Part shown: in pieces, positions 28,523 to 37,421 of the stretch
Numbering within the stretch: the first letter of the stretch is position 1
Layout: every line of letters starts with the position of its first letter
NCBI RefSeq assembly: GCF_019795155.1
Contig: NZ_JAILYN010000026.1
Span: 1 to 64,000 of the forward strand
DNA length: 64,000 nucleotides
Reading direction: 5' to 3'
From: Marinobacterium arenosum
GTDB lineage: Bacteria; Pseudomonadota; Gammaproteobacteria; Pseudomonadales; Balneatricaceae
Notes under the pieces: generated by a model
Told to the model about the DNA's origin: nothing
Databases searched by the model: none
What the model saw: the letters and a program-made list of their open reading frames with translations, nothing else
Position numbers and translations under genes: made by a program

Positions 28523-30391
28523 TCAGACTAACTCGGTCGGTGCTTCATTGGTGTGGGTCGTGGCCAGCGAACAGCGGTTGCGCCCGGTCCGTTTCGAGTG
28601 GTACAGCGCGGTATCGGCCGCCGCCAGCAACTGATTGCCGTCCTCGGCATGGTCCGGGTAGCAGGCGATGCCAACCGAGATCTGGATATCGGGCAGGGGT
28701 TGAGCCCCCACCTTGATCTGCAGCCGCGCCACCCCCTGGCGCAACGCCTCGGCACGCTCCAGCGCGGTGGCGCCGTCGGTATCGGTCAGCAGTAGCAGAA
28801 ACTCCTCACCACCGTAACGACAGCACAGATCCTGCCGGCGGACGTGCTGCTCCAGGTAATGTCCCAGCCGTTGCAACACCAGGTCGCCGATCGCATGGCC
28901 GTACCTGTCATTCAGCTGCTTGAAATGATCGACATCCACCAGCAATGCGCTGAGTGGCTGATGGCTGCGCTGGCTGCGAGTCAACTCATGCTGCAGCCAG
29001 CGCTGCATATGGCGGCGGTTGTAGAGCCCGGTCAGCGGATCGTGAACCGCCTGGTGCTGCAGCTGATCCTGCAGCTTGCGATTGCCGAGCGGCAGCGCCA
29101 GCTGCTCCACCAGCATCTGGCTCAGGTCCGGGTTTTCGGCCAGCAGTGCCGGCAACTCGCTAAGCCAGAGTGTACCGAACGGCTGTTCATTCAGTTGCAG
29201 CGCCAGGCATACCGCCTGTTCGTTGGGTAGCGGAGCGGCCAGGCTCTCTTCATCCAGCGCCGACAGCCGCGCGGCATCGGCTCCCCAGTGGACGCGCCGT
29301 TGCAGGTGGCCATCCGGACCGCGCAGGAACAGCGCGCCCTGACTGTTCGGCAACAGGTCCGGCAGGCGCTGCTGCAGTCGGTCGAGGGCAGCGTCCAGGG
29401 TGGTGGCCGATTGCAGCTCGCTACTCAGTTGGCTGGCCTTGGATAGAAACAGGTTCTGTTGTTCCAGCCGGTCCTGAACCGCACGCCGTTGGGCGATCTC
29501 CCGATGGAGTGCGGCGGTCCAGTGGCCGAACAGCCGCAAACCGAAGAACACCAGAAAGCCAAGTGCTACCAGCACCACCCAGATCAACGCCTCGGTCGAA
29601 TCGATCACCATCTGCACCACCTGATGGATCTGGACGCGGTTGTTGCTGGCTTCGGCCAGTCGCAGCAGTTCCCGCTCCAGATGCAGATTGATCAACAGGT
29701 AGCTGGCCAGACCTGCCAGCATCAAGCCACTGATAGTAAGCGTATTTTTGGTGGTGGGTATCGGTTTGGCGGGCTCCAGTCGGTGCCGTCGCTTCCAGTT
29801 GCGCAGCGGCCGGCTGAACAGCCATAGCAGCGGTGCGACGCAAAACAGGGTTTGCAGGAAGGAGCCCAGCCACCAGCCCTGCCAGATGGCAAATACATCC
29901 TGCACGCCCAGCTGGTTGGTGTAGGTCCAGATGAATGAACCCGCCGAGCTGAATACCCCGGCGATAAAGGACAGCAGGGTGAAAAATGCCAGTGAGCGGC
30001 CGGTGCGCAGATCATATCGGACCGGCATGCTGCGGTAGGCCAGGGCAAATACCGCCAGTCCCAGAGGGTTGGCGAAGGCGAATACCAGGGCTGCAGTCAG
30101 CGGCATGCCGGAATGCAGTGCCAAGGTGAATGTCGCCAGGTAGGCCGGTATGGCGCCTGACCAGAAGCCGAACCAGATCACCCACAGGGTACAGATGGTC
30201 AGTGGCGGGTAGAGGGAGATATAGAGCTCGGCGCCGGCAAAGTGGATCGGCAGGCCGGACCAGCTGTAGATCACGCAGGCCAGCCCCAGGCCAATGCTGG
30301 CAACCAGCGAGATCAGCCAGCAGGCTGCGATGCTGCGGCCCGCGGCACTTCCAAGCCTTGCGCGGAGATAGTGTGGTTTCTGCCCATGCAT
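28523..30391 (-). CDS. Membrane diguanylate cyclase (MASE1-like plus GGDEF)
   Basis: The 622-residue protein has an N-terminal integral membrane sensor of about eight hydrophobic segments resembling MASE1 (residues 20-290), a short GAF-like linker (about 335-440) and a GGDEF domain. The catalytic motif GGEEF and an RRQD inhibitory site are both present, so activity with feedback inhibition is expected. It converges with the HD-GYP-like gene; the 60 bp between stop codons shows no obvious terminator. The ligand of MASE1 domains is generally unknown. Confidence 0.9.
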   Translation of the reverse strand: MHGQKPHYLRARLGSAAGRSIAACWLISLVASIGLGLACVIYSWSGLPIHFAGAELYISLYPPLTICTLWVIWFGFWSGAIPAYLATFTLALHSGMPLTAALVFAFANPLGLAVFALAYRSMPVRYDLRTGRSLAFFTLLSFIAGVFSSAGSFIWTYTNQLGVQDVFAIWQGWWLGSFLQTLFCVAPLLWLFSRPLRNWKRRHRLEPAKPIPTTKNTLTISGLMLAGLASYLLINLHLERELLRLAEASNNRVQIHQVVQMVIDSTEALIWVVLVALGFLVFFGLRLFGHWTAALHREIAQRRAVQDRLEQQNLFLSKASQLSSELQSATTLDAALDRLQQRLPDLLPNSQGALFLRGPDGHLQRRVHWGADAARLSALDEESLAAPLPNEQAVCLALQLNEQPFGTLWLSELPALLAENPDLSQMLVEQLALPLGNRKLQDQLQHQAVHDPLTGLYNRRHMQRWLQHELTRSQRSHQPLSALLVDVDHFKQLNDRYGHAIGDLVLQRLGHYLEQHVRRQDLCCRYGGEEFLLLLTDTDGATALERAEALRQGVARLQIKVGAQPLPDIQISVGIACYPDHAEDGNQLLAAADTALYHSKRTGRNRCSLATTHTNEAPTELV

Positions 30392-30561
30392 AGCGACTTC
30401 CCGGGACTGCCGTGTCGATCCATCACTCCAGAAACCGATCTCGCCAGGCCGTGCTGGTGGCTTAGTCAGCCAAGATTTTATGGCTCCGGAATCATTGCCG
30501 GAGTTATCAATACTAGTACCAGATTCGGGAATGTTGATTCAATAACAGAAAAGTTGGTGTT

Positions 30562-31491
30562 TTATGACCGGCTGCGCTGCAGTTTCTGCCAGAGGCTGCG
30601 AGCGCCGCTCAGCGGCTGGCTGTCGACCAACAGCTGGTGTTGTTGCTCGGCATCGGCGCCCAGTCCCAGCAGGCAACCCGGCCCGGTTAGCGCGGTGGGA
30701 AAGGGCTGGCCGGACAGTGCCCGCTGCAGCTGCTGTTGCTGGACTTCGCCGGGTTTATCCTCGCGGTAGTAGAGCAGTCCTTCAGGTTGCAGGGAGCGCA
30801 ATAATGCCGGCCAATGCTCCGGCGCCGGAGCCTGGTCCAGTATTTTGATATGGCAGCCCTGTTCAGCCAGCCAGGCCGCCGCCAGCCAGAGCCGCCAGGC
30901 TGGGCTGGCGTTGTCGCACAACATCAGTATCAACGGCTGGCGCTGCTGACGGTTGAGGCCCAGTAGCCGATTCGCCAGCCGGCTGCGCAGGCAGGCGGAC
31001 AGGAAGGCCAGTTGAGCCGTGCGATGCACATCACCACTGAGCTGCTCCAACAGCGGCGCCAGCCAATGCTCGATGCAGATGGTGGCCGGATACTGCTTCA
31101 ACTGCTGGTTATAGAGCGCATCGATCCGGTCTTCCTGGAAAGCATCGGCAGCGGCCAACAGTTGGTCGTGTAGCGCTGTCCACTCATCGCTAAGCGGTTG
31201 CTGCGGCGTATCGCTTTGATCCTGTGCCAGCAGGGCGCGTACCTGGCTGACCGCGACGCCCCGATTGATCCAACCGAGAATCGCCTGCACCCGCTCCACG
31301 TCCGCCGCGTTGTACAAGCGGTGACCCTTGGCGGTGCGGCTTGGTTTCAGCAGGCCGTAACGACGCTCCCAGGCACGCAGGGTCACCGAGTTGACGCCGG
31401 TGAGGCGCGACAGCTCGCGAATCGGAAACAGCGTATCGGCCGCTTCGGCCGGATTTACGTTGTGTTGGAGGTCATCGGGTCGCTCAGACAT
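30562..31491 (-). CDS. MerR-family regulator, LitR/CarH-like
   Basis: The 309-residue protein has a MerR helix-turn-helix at about residues 20-90 (FPIRELSRLTGV, LRAWERRYGLL) and a C-terminal region with the helical and Rossmann-like layout of cobalamin-binding MerR light regulators. The DxHxxG cobalamin-ligand motif is not seen, so it may be a B12-independent variant. I start at ATG 31491 (MSERPDD). It is divergent from a DUF523-DUF1722 gene and photolyase, the classic LitR regulon. TGTACA sites fill the shared promoter. Confidence 0.85.
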   Translation of the reverse strand: MSERPDDLQHNVNPAEAADTLFPIRELSRLTGVNSVTLRAWERRYGLLKPSRTAKGHRLYNAADVERVQAILGWINRGVAVSQVRALLAQDQSDTPQQPLSDEWTALHDQLLAAADAFQEDRIDALYNQQLKQYPATICIEHWLAPLLEQLSGDVHRTAQLAFLSACLRSRLANRLLGLNRQQRQPLILMLCDNASPAWRLWLAAAWLAEQGCHIKILDQAPAPEHWPALLRSLQPEGLLYYREDKPGEVQQQQLQRALSGQPFPTALTGPGCLLGLGADAEQQHQLLVDSQPLSGARSLWQKLQRSRS

Positions 31492-31571
31492 ACGGCCTGG
31501 CTCCTGCGGTCCATCGGATTTTATGTGTTGCCGACAGTGTAGCGAACAGCTGGCTAGCAGATCCATAACTT

Positions 31572-31633
31572 ATACAGAAAAAAAAGTTGTACAAGAAGAT
31601 TGAAATTCTTGTACAGCTTATTATCTTTGTACA
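31572..31633 (+). promoter_or_regulatory. Cluster of TGTACA operators in the divergent light-response promoter
   Basis: Hexamers TATACA (31572-31577), TGTACA (31589-31594), TGTACA (31611-31616) and TGTACA (31628-31633) form two pairs, each with 17 bp from start to start. The sites carry extended TTGTACAAG-type flanks. MerR dimers of the LitR/CarH group bind similar spaced TGTACA-type hexamers. The array lies between the regulator (start 31491) and the DUF523-DUF1722 gene (start 31678), so it could control both. Confidence 0.7.
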
Positions 31634-31677
31634 AGAAGGTGCTGTGGCACCGCTGTGCGGCAACGGAGGTAATCGGC

Positions 31678-32667
31678 ATGAACAGTTTGATCATCGATAT
31701 GCAGGGCCATAGTCAGGCGGCAACCAAAATTCCGGTTGGCATCAGTGCCTGCCTGCTTGGCGACAACGTGCGTTACAACGGCGGCCACAGCCGTTCCGGC
31801 TACTGCTGTGGCCCGCTGAGCCAGTACTTCGAATACCGCAGGTTCTGTCCCGAAGTTGCCGCCGGGTTGGGCACCCCGCGCCCGACAATCCGGTTGGAGG
31901 GCGACCCCCGGTCACCGCGGCTGGCCTACAGCAATCAACCGGGCTCCGACCTGAGCGACGCCTTCATGGCGGCGGTCGAACCCTACCTGGCAAGGCTGGG
32001 CGAGCTGGACGGCTACATCCTGATGAAGAACTCGCCCAGCTGCGGTATGGAGCGGATCAAGGTCTACCAGCCGAACGGCTACCCGCACCAGCAACGTCGC
32101 GCCGGGTTGTTTGCCGAGGCGCTGATGAAGCGTTACCCGCAGTTGCCGGTGGAGGAGGCGGGCCGCTTGAACGACCCCGCCCTACGGGAGAACTTCGTGC
32201 TGCGGGTGTTCGCCCATCACCGCTTCCGCCAGCAGGTGGACAGCCAGCTCAGCTATCGCGCGCTGCTGGATTTCCACAGCCAGTACAAGTACCTGCTGAT
32301 GGCCCATAGCCAAGCGGAATATCGCGCGTTGGGCCGCTTGCTGGGCGAGTCGCATGGGACATCGCTAACAGCAGTGCGGGATCAGTATTTCAGCCGCTTG
32401 ATGACGGCTTTGCGCCGGCCGGCCACACGCCGCAACCACTGCAACGTGCTGATGCACCTGCTCGGTTATCTGAAGCGCAACCTGACCGGCGCCCTGCGGC
32501 AAGACCTATTGACCGTGATCGACCAGTATCGTCGTGGCGAGGTCAACCTGGCGACGCCGCTGACGCTGCTCTGCCACTACCTGCGCCATTACGGCAGCGG
32601 CTACGTGCAGGGCCAACGTTACCTGGAGCCCTATCCGGCGGCGCTGGGGCTGCGTAACGATCTGTGA
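31678..32667 (+). CDS. DUF523-DUF1722 protein (YbgA-like)
   Basis: The 329-residue protein has an N-terminal DUF523 domain (about 15-165, with VGISACLLGDNVRYNGGHSR and MKNSPSCG) and a C-terminal DUF1722/YbgA domain (about 190-310, with SQYKYLLMAHSQ). Such fusions are encoded next to photolyase in many proteobacteria; DUF523 has been connected to 2-thiouracil desulfidation, while DUF1722 lacks a fixed role. ATG 31678 has GGAGG upstream; a longer in-frame start at 31600 would read through the operator cluster. The photolyase gene follows after 33 bp. Confidence 0.88.
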   Translation: MNSLIIDMQGHSQAATKIPVGISACLLGDNVRYNGGHSRSGYCCGPLSQYFEYRRFCPEVAAGLGTPRPTIRLEGDPRSPRLAYSNQPGSDLSDAFMAAVEPYLARLGELDGYILMKNSPSCGMERIKVYQPNGYPHQQRRAGLFAEALMKRYPQLPVEEAGRLNDPALRENFVLRVFAHHRFRQQVDSQLSYRALLDFHSQYKYLLMAHSQAEYRALGRLLGESHGTSLTAVRDQYFSRLMTALRRPATRRNHCNVLMHLLGYLKRNLTGALRQDLLTVIDQYRRGEVNLATPLTLLCHYLRHYGSGYVQGQRYLEPYPAALGLRNDL

Positions 32668-32700
32668 AGCACGACCACCGTTGCAGGCTCTGGAGGTCTC

Positions 32701-34104
32701 ATGAATCCGACCGAACTGGTCTGGCTGCGTAACGATCTGCGGCTGGATGACAACCCCGCGCTGGCGTTGGCGCGTGCGCAGGGGCCGATCCGGGTGCTGT
32801 TCTGCCGCACCCCGGGCCAGTGGCGCAAGTACCAGGAATCGCCGGCCCGGCTCGGCCTGCGGGCGGCGGCGTTGAGCGATCTGGCCAGCCGGCTGGCGGC
32901 GCTTGGCATCCCGTTCAGCGAACTGTCGGTGGACATTTTTGCGGAACTGCCGGCTGCGCTGGCCAGCTTCTGTCGCCAGAATGGCATCGAGCGGCTCTGG
33001 TTCAACCGGGAGACGCCGCTGGACGAGCAGCGCCGTGATCAGGCGGTCAGCGAACGGTTGCAGGCCGAGGGTGTCGCAGTCACCGCCTGCGATTACGACC
33101 TGCTGGTCGGCGTGCCGCTGTACAACCAGCAGGGCGCGCCGTTCCGGGTGTTCACGCCGTTCTACAAGCGCTGGCTGCGGGAGCTTGATCGACAGTATCC
33201 GGCCAGCCCCTATGCCGAACCTGGCAGCCAGGCTGATTCACTGCCGCCGCCGGCGCTGTCATTCGACTGGGCCGGGCCGTTCCGCGACGACCTCTGGCCG
33301 GGCGAAGAGGCTGCAGCCCGCCGGCGACTGGCGCAGTTCTGCGAGCAGCGGCTGTTCGACTATCCGAAGCTGCGCGACTACCCGGCGCGGCCGGCGACCA
33401 GCACCCTGTCGCCCTACCTGGCCAACGGCATGCTGGGGCCACGCCGCTGCCTGGCGGTGATCCAGTCACGTTATGCCGAACTGGGCCGAGACTGGCGCGA
33501 GGACGGCTGGCTGCGGGAGCTGGCCTGGCGCGATTTCTACCGCCAGTTGCTGCTGCATTTTCCGGAACTGAGCCGGGGTAAGCCGTTCCGGCCGGAGACC
33601 GAACGGTTGCGTTGGCGCGACGACGAGGCCGGCTTCCGGGCCTGGTGCGAGGGGCGCACCGGCTATCCGATCGTCGATGCGGCGATGCGCCAGCTGAACC
33701 AGACCGGCTGGATGCACAACCGGTTGCGGATGATCGCCGCCAGTTTTCTCTGCAAATTGTTGCTGATCGACTGGCGCCGGGGCGAGCGCTACTTCATGAA
33801 CCGGTTGGTCGACGGTGAATTCGCCGCCAACAACGGCGGCTGGCAGTGGAGCGCCTCGACCGGCTGCGACGCGTCACCCTATTTCCGGGTGTTCAGCCCG
33901 CTGCGCCAGTCGCAGAACTTCGATCCGGACGGTTCCTTCATCCGCCGCTTGGTACCGGAACTGGCACCGCTGGACGCCAGGCAGATCCATGACCCGCCAA
34001 GTGACGTTCGCCGGCAACTGGGTTATCCGGCACCGATCCTCGACTACAGGGCGGCTCGTCAGCGGGCGATCGCCGCCTTCGAGGCGCTGCGCGACGGGCA
34101 CTAG
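32701..34104 (+). CDS. phrB: Deoxyribodipyrimidine photolyase (class I CPD)
   Basis: The 467-residue FAD enzyme repairs cyclobutane pyrimidine dimers using blue light. The N-terminal antenna domain starts VWLRNDLRLDDNPAL, and the FAD/DNA-binding half holds WMHNRLRM and the DNA photolyase signature around GCDASPYFRVFSP. Length and motifs are those of class I photolyases. GGAGG precedes the ATG, and the gene is in line with the DUF523-DUF1722 gene, so light or the MerR regulator upstream may control both. Confidence 0.95.
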   Translation: MNPTELVWLRNDLRLDDNPALALARAQGPIRVLFCRTPGQWRKYQESPARLGLRAAALSDLASRLAALGIPFSELSVDIFAELPAALASFCRQNGIERLWFNRETPLDEQRRDQAVSERLQAEGVAVTACDYDLLVGVPLYNQQGAPFRVFTPFYKRWLRELDRQYPASPYAEPGSQADSLPPPALSFDWAGPFRDDLWPGEEAAARRRLAQFCEQRLFDYPKLRDYPARPATSTLSPYLANGMLGPRRCLAVIQSRYAELGRDWREDGWLRELAWRDFYRQLLLHFPELSRGKPFRPETERLRWRDDEAGFRAWCEGRTGYPIVDAAMRQLNQTGWMHNRLRMIAASFLCKLLLIDWRRGERYFMNRLVDGEFAANNGGWQWSASTGCDASPYFRVFSPLRQSQNFDPDGSFIRRLVPELAPLDARQIHDPPSDVRRQLGYPAPILDYRAARQRAIAAFEALRDGH

Positions 34105-34229
34105 TCATTGGGCATCGGCACGTCCAAGATGGTGGTGGCGGGGTTGCCCCGCCTGTTGGCGGATCGACAATAGTAACGAGCTGGATGGTTCGGTGCGGAA
34201 TAGCGGTATCCGGCCAGGAGGGACAGGTT

Positions 34230-34976
34230 ATGAAACTACAGTTGTTGGGTACCGCTGACGTCCGGCAGGTGCCGGTCTATGGCTGCGACTGCCGGGCCTG
34301 TCGGCGCGCGCGCCGCGAGCCGGCGGCGGTGCGTCGGCCCTGCTCGGCGCTGCTGGCGGTGGCCGGCGAGCGCTACCTGATCGACGGCGGGCTGAGCGAC
34401 CTGTGTGAACGCTTCCCGCCCGGTACGCTGCAGGGCATCCTGCTGACCCACTACCATATGGACCATGTGCAGGGGCTGTTCCATCTGCGCTGGGGCAAGG
34501 CCGAGCCGCTGCCGGTTTACGGGCCGGACGACCCGGACGGCTGTGCCGACCTCTACAAGCACCCCGGCATGCTGAGCTTCCAGCCGCCGCTCGAGCCGTT
34601 CCAGCCGTTACAGTTAGGTGCAGTAGAACTGGTGCCGTTGCCGCTGGCCCACTCCAAACCCACCTTCGGTTACCTGTTCCGCGCCGCTGGTAGCAGTGCA
34701 GCCTACCTGACCGATACTAAGGGGCTACCGCCGGAAACCGAGCGCTTTCTGCAGCAGCAATCGCCTGATCTGCTGGTGATCGATTGCTCGTCGCCGCCGG
34801 GCGTCGCCAACCGCAACCACAACAACCTGGATGAGGTGCTGGCGATCCGGCGGGCGGTCAATCCGCACCGGCTGGTGCTGACCCACCTGAGCCATAAGAT
34901 GGATCTGTGGCTGCTGGATAACCCGTTGCCGGCCGGCGTCGTCGCGGGCCATGATGGCATGTGTCTTGAGCTCTGA
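34230..34976 (+). CDS. Metallo-beta-lactamase fold hydrolase, PhnP-like
   Basis: The 248-residue protein has the metal motif HYHMDH (His74, His76, Asp78, His79), an early IDGG strand and the GCDCRAC cysteine cluster (19-24) typical of PhnP. In the C-P lyase pathway PhnP opens 5-phosphoribosyl 1,2-cyclic phosphate. No C-P lyase genes are in the window, so a related phosphodiester role is possible. ATG 34230 follows AGGAGG; the longer in-frame start at 34185 is unlikely. Phosphonate-type transport remnants lie near 19.4-20.1 kb. Confidence 0.82.
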   Translation: MKLQLLGTADVRQVPVYGCDCRACRRARREPAAVRRPCSALLAVAGERYLIDGGLSDLCERFPPGTLQGILLTHYHMDHVQGLFHLRWGKAEPLPVYGPDDPDGCADLYKHPGMLSFQPPLEPFQPLQLGAVELVPLPLAHSKPTFGYLFRAAGSSAAYLTDTKGLPPETERFLQQQSPDLLVIDCSSPPGVANRNHNNLDEVLAIRRAVNPHRLVLTHLSHKMDLWLLDNPLPAGVVAGHDGMCLEL

Positions 34977-35045
34977 CGACGGCGGCGCGGCAGCCTTGCC
35001 GTCACCTCAGGCCCGGCCACTCCACCGACCCATCGAGAGAACCTT

Positions 35046-35378
35046 ATGAACCATTGGATCTACCTGGCCATCGCCATCGCCACCGAAGTGCTGGGCACCT
35101 CGGCCCTGAAGGCGAGCGCCGGCTATACCAAGCTGCTGCCCACGCTGCTGATGGCGGTGAACTACGGCATATCGTTCTACTTCCTGTCGCTGGCTCTCAA
35201 GGCGGTGCCGATCGGCGTCGCTTATGCGATCTGGTCCGGCCTGGGGGTGGTGCTGATCGCGCTGATCGGCCGTTTCCTGTTCGACCAGAAGCTCGATGCC
35301 GCGGCGCTGATCGGCATCGGCTTCATCATCGCCGGCGTGGCGATCATGAACCTGTTCTCCAACGCCGTCGAGCATTGA
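35046..35378 (+). CDS. Small multidrug resistance (SMR) family transporter
   Basis: The 110-residue protein has four hydrophobic helices and the essential Glu14 of the EmrE family, plus the YAIWSGLGVV signature in the third helix. It would exchange protons for cationic drugs, quaternary ammonium or guanidinium compounds as a dual-topology dimer. GAGAG lies upstream of the ATG. A guanidinium role (Gdx subtype) is possible, but no guanidine riboswitch was seen ahead of it. Confidence 0.92.
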   Translation: MNHWIYLAIAIATEVLGTSALKASAGYTKLLPTLLMAVNYGISFYFLSLALKAVPIGVAYAIWSGLGVVLIALIGRFLFDQKLDAAALIGIGFIIAGVAIMNLFSNAVEH

Positions 35379-35464
35379 CCGGCCCGGCCGCCACCGCTGT
35401 ATCCGGCGAGTCGCTATCGCGGCGGTCTATACTTCGGACACTGACACAGCGAGGGGGCAGCGCG

Positions 35465-36025
35465 ATGAAACCAGCCGCAGAGATGCGCACCGGGATGTTT
35501 ATCCGGCTGGACAACGAACTCTACCGGGTGGCGCTGGCCGACTACCAGGCCGGTGGCGGCAAGATGCACGGCGTGACCCATGCCAAGCTGCGCAACGTCC
35601 GTACCGGCAATGTCACCGAGCGTCGCTTTCGTGATAACGAGAAGTTCGAAGAGATCGAGATTGAACGCCGAGATATGGAGTACCTCTATCTGGACGGCGA
35701 TCAGTGCGTGTTCATGAACCCGGAAACCTTCGAACAGGTCAGCCTGGCGCAGGAGCGGCTGGGCGCCTACCTGCCGTTCCTGCAGCCCAACCAGTCGCTG
35801 CAGATGAACTTCTTCGACGGCGAAGCGCTCGAGGTCAGCTACCCCGACAGCGTGATCTTGCGGGTCGAGAGCACCCCCGAACCGCTGCATATCCAGAACA
35901 GCAGCGTGTTGAAAGAGGCGACCCTGGAGAACGGCCTGGAGATCCAGGTGCCCCAGTTCATCCAGCCGGGCGATCAGGTCAAGATCGACGTGGAAAGCCA
36001 CAAGTATCAGGAACGGATCCGCTGA
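35465..36025 (+). CDS. Elongation factor P-like protein (paralogue)
   Basis: The 186-residue protein has the three beta-barrel domains of EF-P: a KOW-like N domain (1-65), the OB domain (66-128) and the C-terminal domain (PEPLHIQNSSVLKEATLENG to the end). The tip loop reads AGGGK33MHG instead of the PGKG of canonical EF-P, but keeps a lysine at the modified position. It might relieve ribosome stalling like EF-P or EfpL. No modification enzyme (EpmA or EarP) is adjacent. GAGGGGG precedes the ATG. Confidence 0.85.
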   Translation: MKPAAEMRTGMFIRLDNELYRVALADYQAGGGKMHGVTHAKLRNVRTGNVTERRFRDNEKFEEIEIERRDMEYLYLDGDQCVFMNPETFEQVSLAQERLGAYLPFLQPNQSLQMNFFDGEALEVSYPDSVILRVESTPEPLHIQNSSVLKEATLENGLEIQVPQFIQPGDQVKIDVESHKYQERIR

Positions 36026-36326
36026 GTCTTTTTCAATATCCTGTTCGGACACTTTCCCTGTAGAGCGCAGTTCAGAGTATCACCGCTGCAGGCCTGACCT
36101 GATCTGGCAGCCGGTGGGTGTCTCCTTTCCGCAATAACCAGATAGAGATGGGGCGAATCGTGCGGCTGCATTTTCCCAGCGCGGGTAACGTTGGCGTGCT
36201 ACCGGGGTGGCCCCTAGACTCAGATTACATGCGACCTGAATGAAAGTGTGGCGCAAAAGCGCTGCGCGGCTGACAATATCTCGACGTTTATCCAGTGCCG
36301 TCGATAACCCTCCGAGTCTGCAGATT

Positions 36327-37421
36327 ATGCGCGTAGCTTTTCTCTCCCTGGTTTCCCTGCTGGCCCTGCTGCTGGTCGGTTGCAACGAACCGCCGGCGCC
36401 GGTACAGAGCAAGAGCAAACCGCATCTGGTGGAGACCGCCACCGCGCTGCGCCAGACCATCGCGATCGAGCGCGAACGCACCGGCACCCTGCGGGCACTG
36501 CAGGAGATCCAGATCTACAACCAGGAGGAGGGACGGATCACCGCGCTGCCGTTCTACGAGGGCGACCGGGTCAGCAAGGGCCAGGTGGTTGCGCAACTGG
36601 ATGACCGCCTGCTGCGTGCCCAACTGGCCCGTACCCAGGCGCTGCGCATCAAGGCGCAGAAGGATCTGAAGCGGATCCAGGGGCTGGTCGATCGGCGGCT
36701 GACCGCGCAGTCGGAGCTGACCCGGGTGGAGACCGAGCTGGCGGTGGCCCGGGCTAATGAGCAGGCGCTGGCGACCCGGCTGGATTACACCACCTTGCGT
36801 TCGCCGATCAGCGGGGTGGTCAGCCAGCGACTCAGCGAAACGGGCAATATCGCCGAGCGCTATACCCATCTGCTGACCATCTCCGACCAGAGCTCGCTGA
36901 TCACCGAGGTCAGTGTGTCGGAGCTGTTGATCAACAAGCTGAAGCTGGACGATCCGGTGGAACTGACCATCGATGCCCTGGCCGGTCGGCAAAGCCCCAA
37001 TCCTCTGCCGGGCCGGATCACCCGCATCTATCCCAATCTGGACCCGGTCACCCGTACCGGTACCGTCGAGATCGCCCTGCAGCCGGTACCGGTCGGTGCC
37101 CGGCCCGGCCAGCTGGCACGGGTCAGGCTGCGTACCCAGCAGGCGGAGCGGCTGTTGATCCCGTTCGTCGCGCTGCGTCGTTCCAGCCAGGGAGAGTACG
37201 TTTTTACGGTCGACGCGCAGCAGCGGGCCCAGATCGTGCCGGTAGTGACCGGGCTGCGGATCGGCGACGAGATCGAGATCCTCAGCGGGCTGGGCCCGGG
37301 CGACCAGGTGGTGGTGCGCGGCTTCACCAACCTGCGTGCCGGCACCCAGGTGGCGGTGGTGATCAATGAGGCGCTGCCGGGCGGCGCGGGCACCGCCTCG
37401 GCGGTGGGAAGCGCGCCATGA
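36327..37421 (+). CDS. RND efflux periplasmic adaptor lipoprotein
   Basis: The 364-residue membrane-fusion protein begins with a lipoprotein signal (LLVGC lipobox), then a lipoyl-like hairpin domain and beta-barrel domains. It bridges the RND pump to an outer-membrane channel. ATG 36327 gives a proper signal sequence; the in-frame start at 36240 would add 29 hydrophilic residues. The stop overlaps the ATG of the pump gene by 4 bp. No outer-membrane channel gene is nearby, so the pair probably shares a TolC-type channel encoded elsewhere. Confidence 0.92.
   Translation: MRVAFLSLVSLLALLLVGCNEPPAPVQSKSKPHLVETATALRQTIAIERERTGTLRALQEIQIYNQEEGRITALPFYEGDRVSKGQVVAQLDDRLLRAQLARTQALRIKAQKDLKRIQGLVDRRLTAQSELTRVETELAVARANEQALATRLDYTTLRSPISGVVSQRLSETGNIAERYTHLLTISDQSSLITEVSVSELLINKLKLDDPVELTIDALAGRQSPNPLPGRITRIYPNLDPVTRTGTVEIALQPVPVGARPGQLARVRLRTQQAERLLIPFVALRRSSQGEYVFTVDAQQRAQIVPVVTGLRIGDEIEILSGLGPGDQVVVRGFTNLRAGTQVAVVINEALPGGAGTASAVGSAP

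Noticed and set aside
34977..35045. Guanidine riboswitch ahead of the SMR gene
   Set aside because: The leader is only about 70 bp and shows none of the ACGR or paired hairpin motifs.
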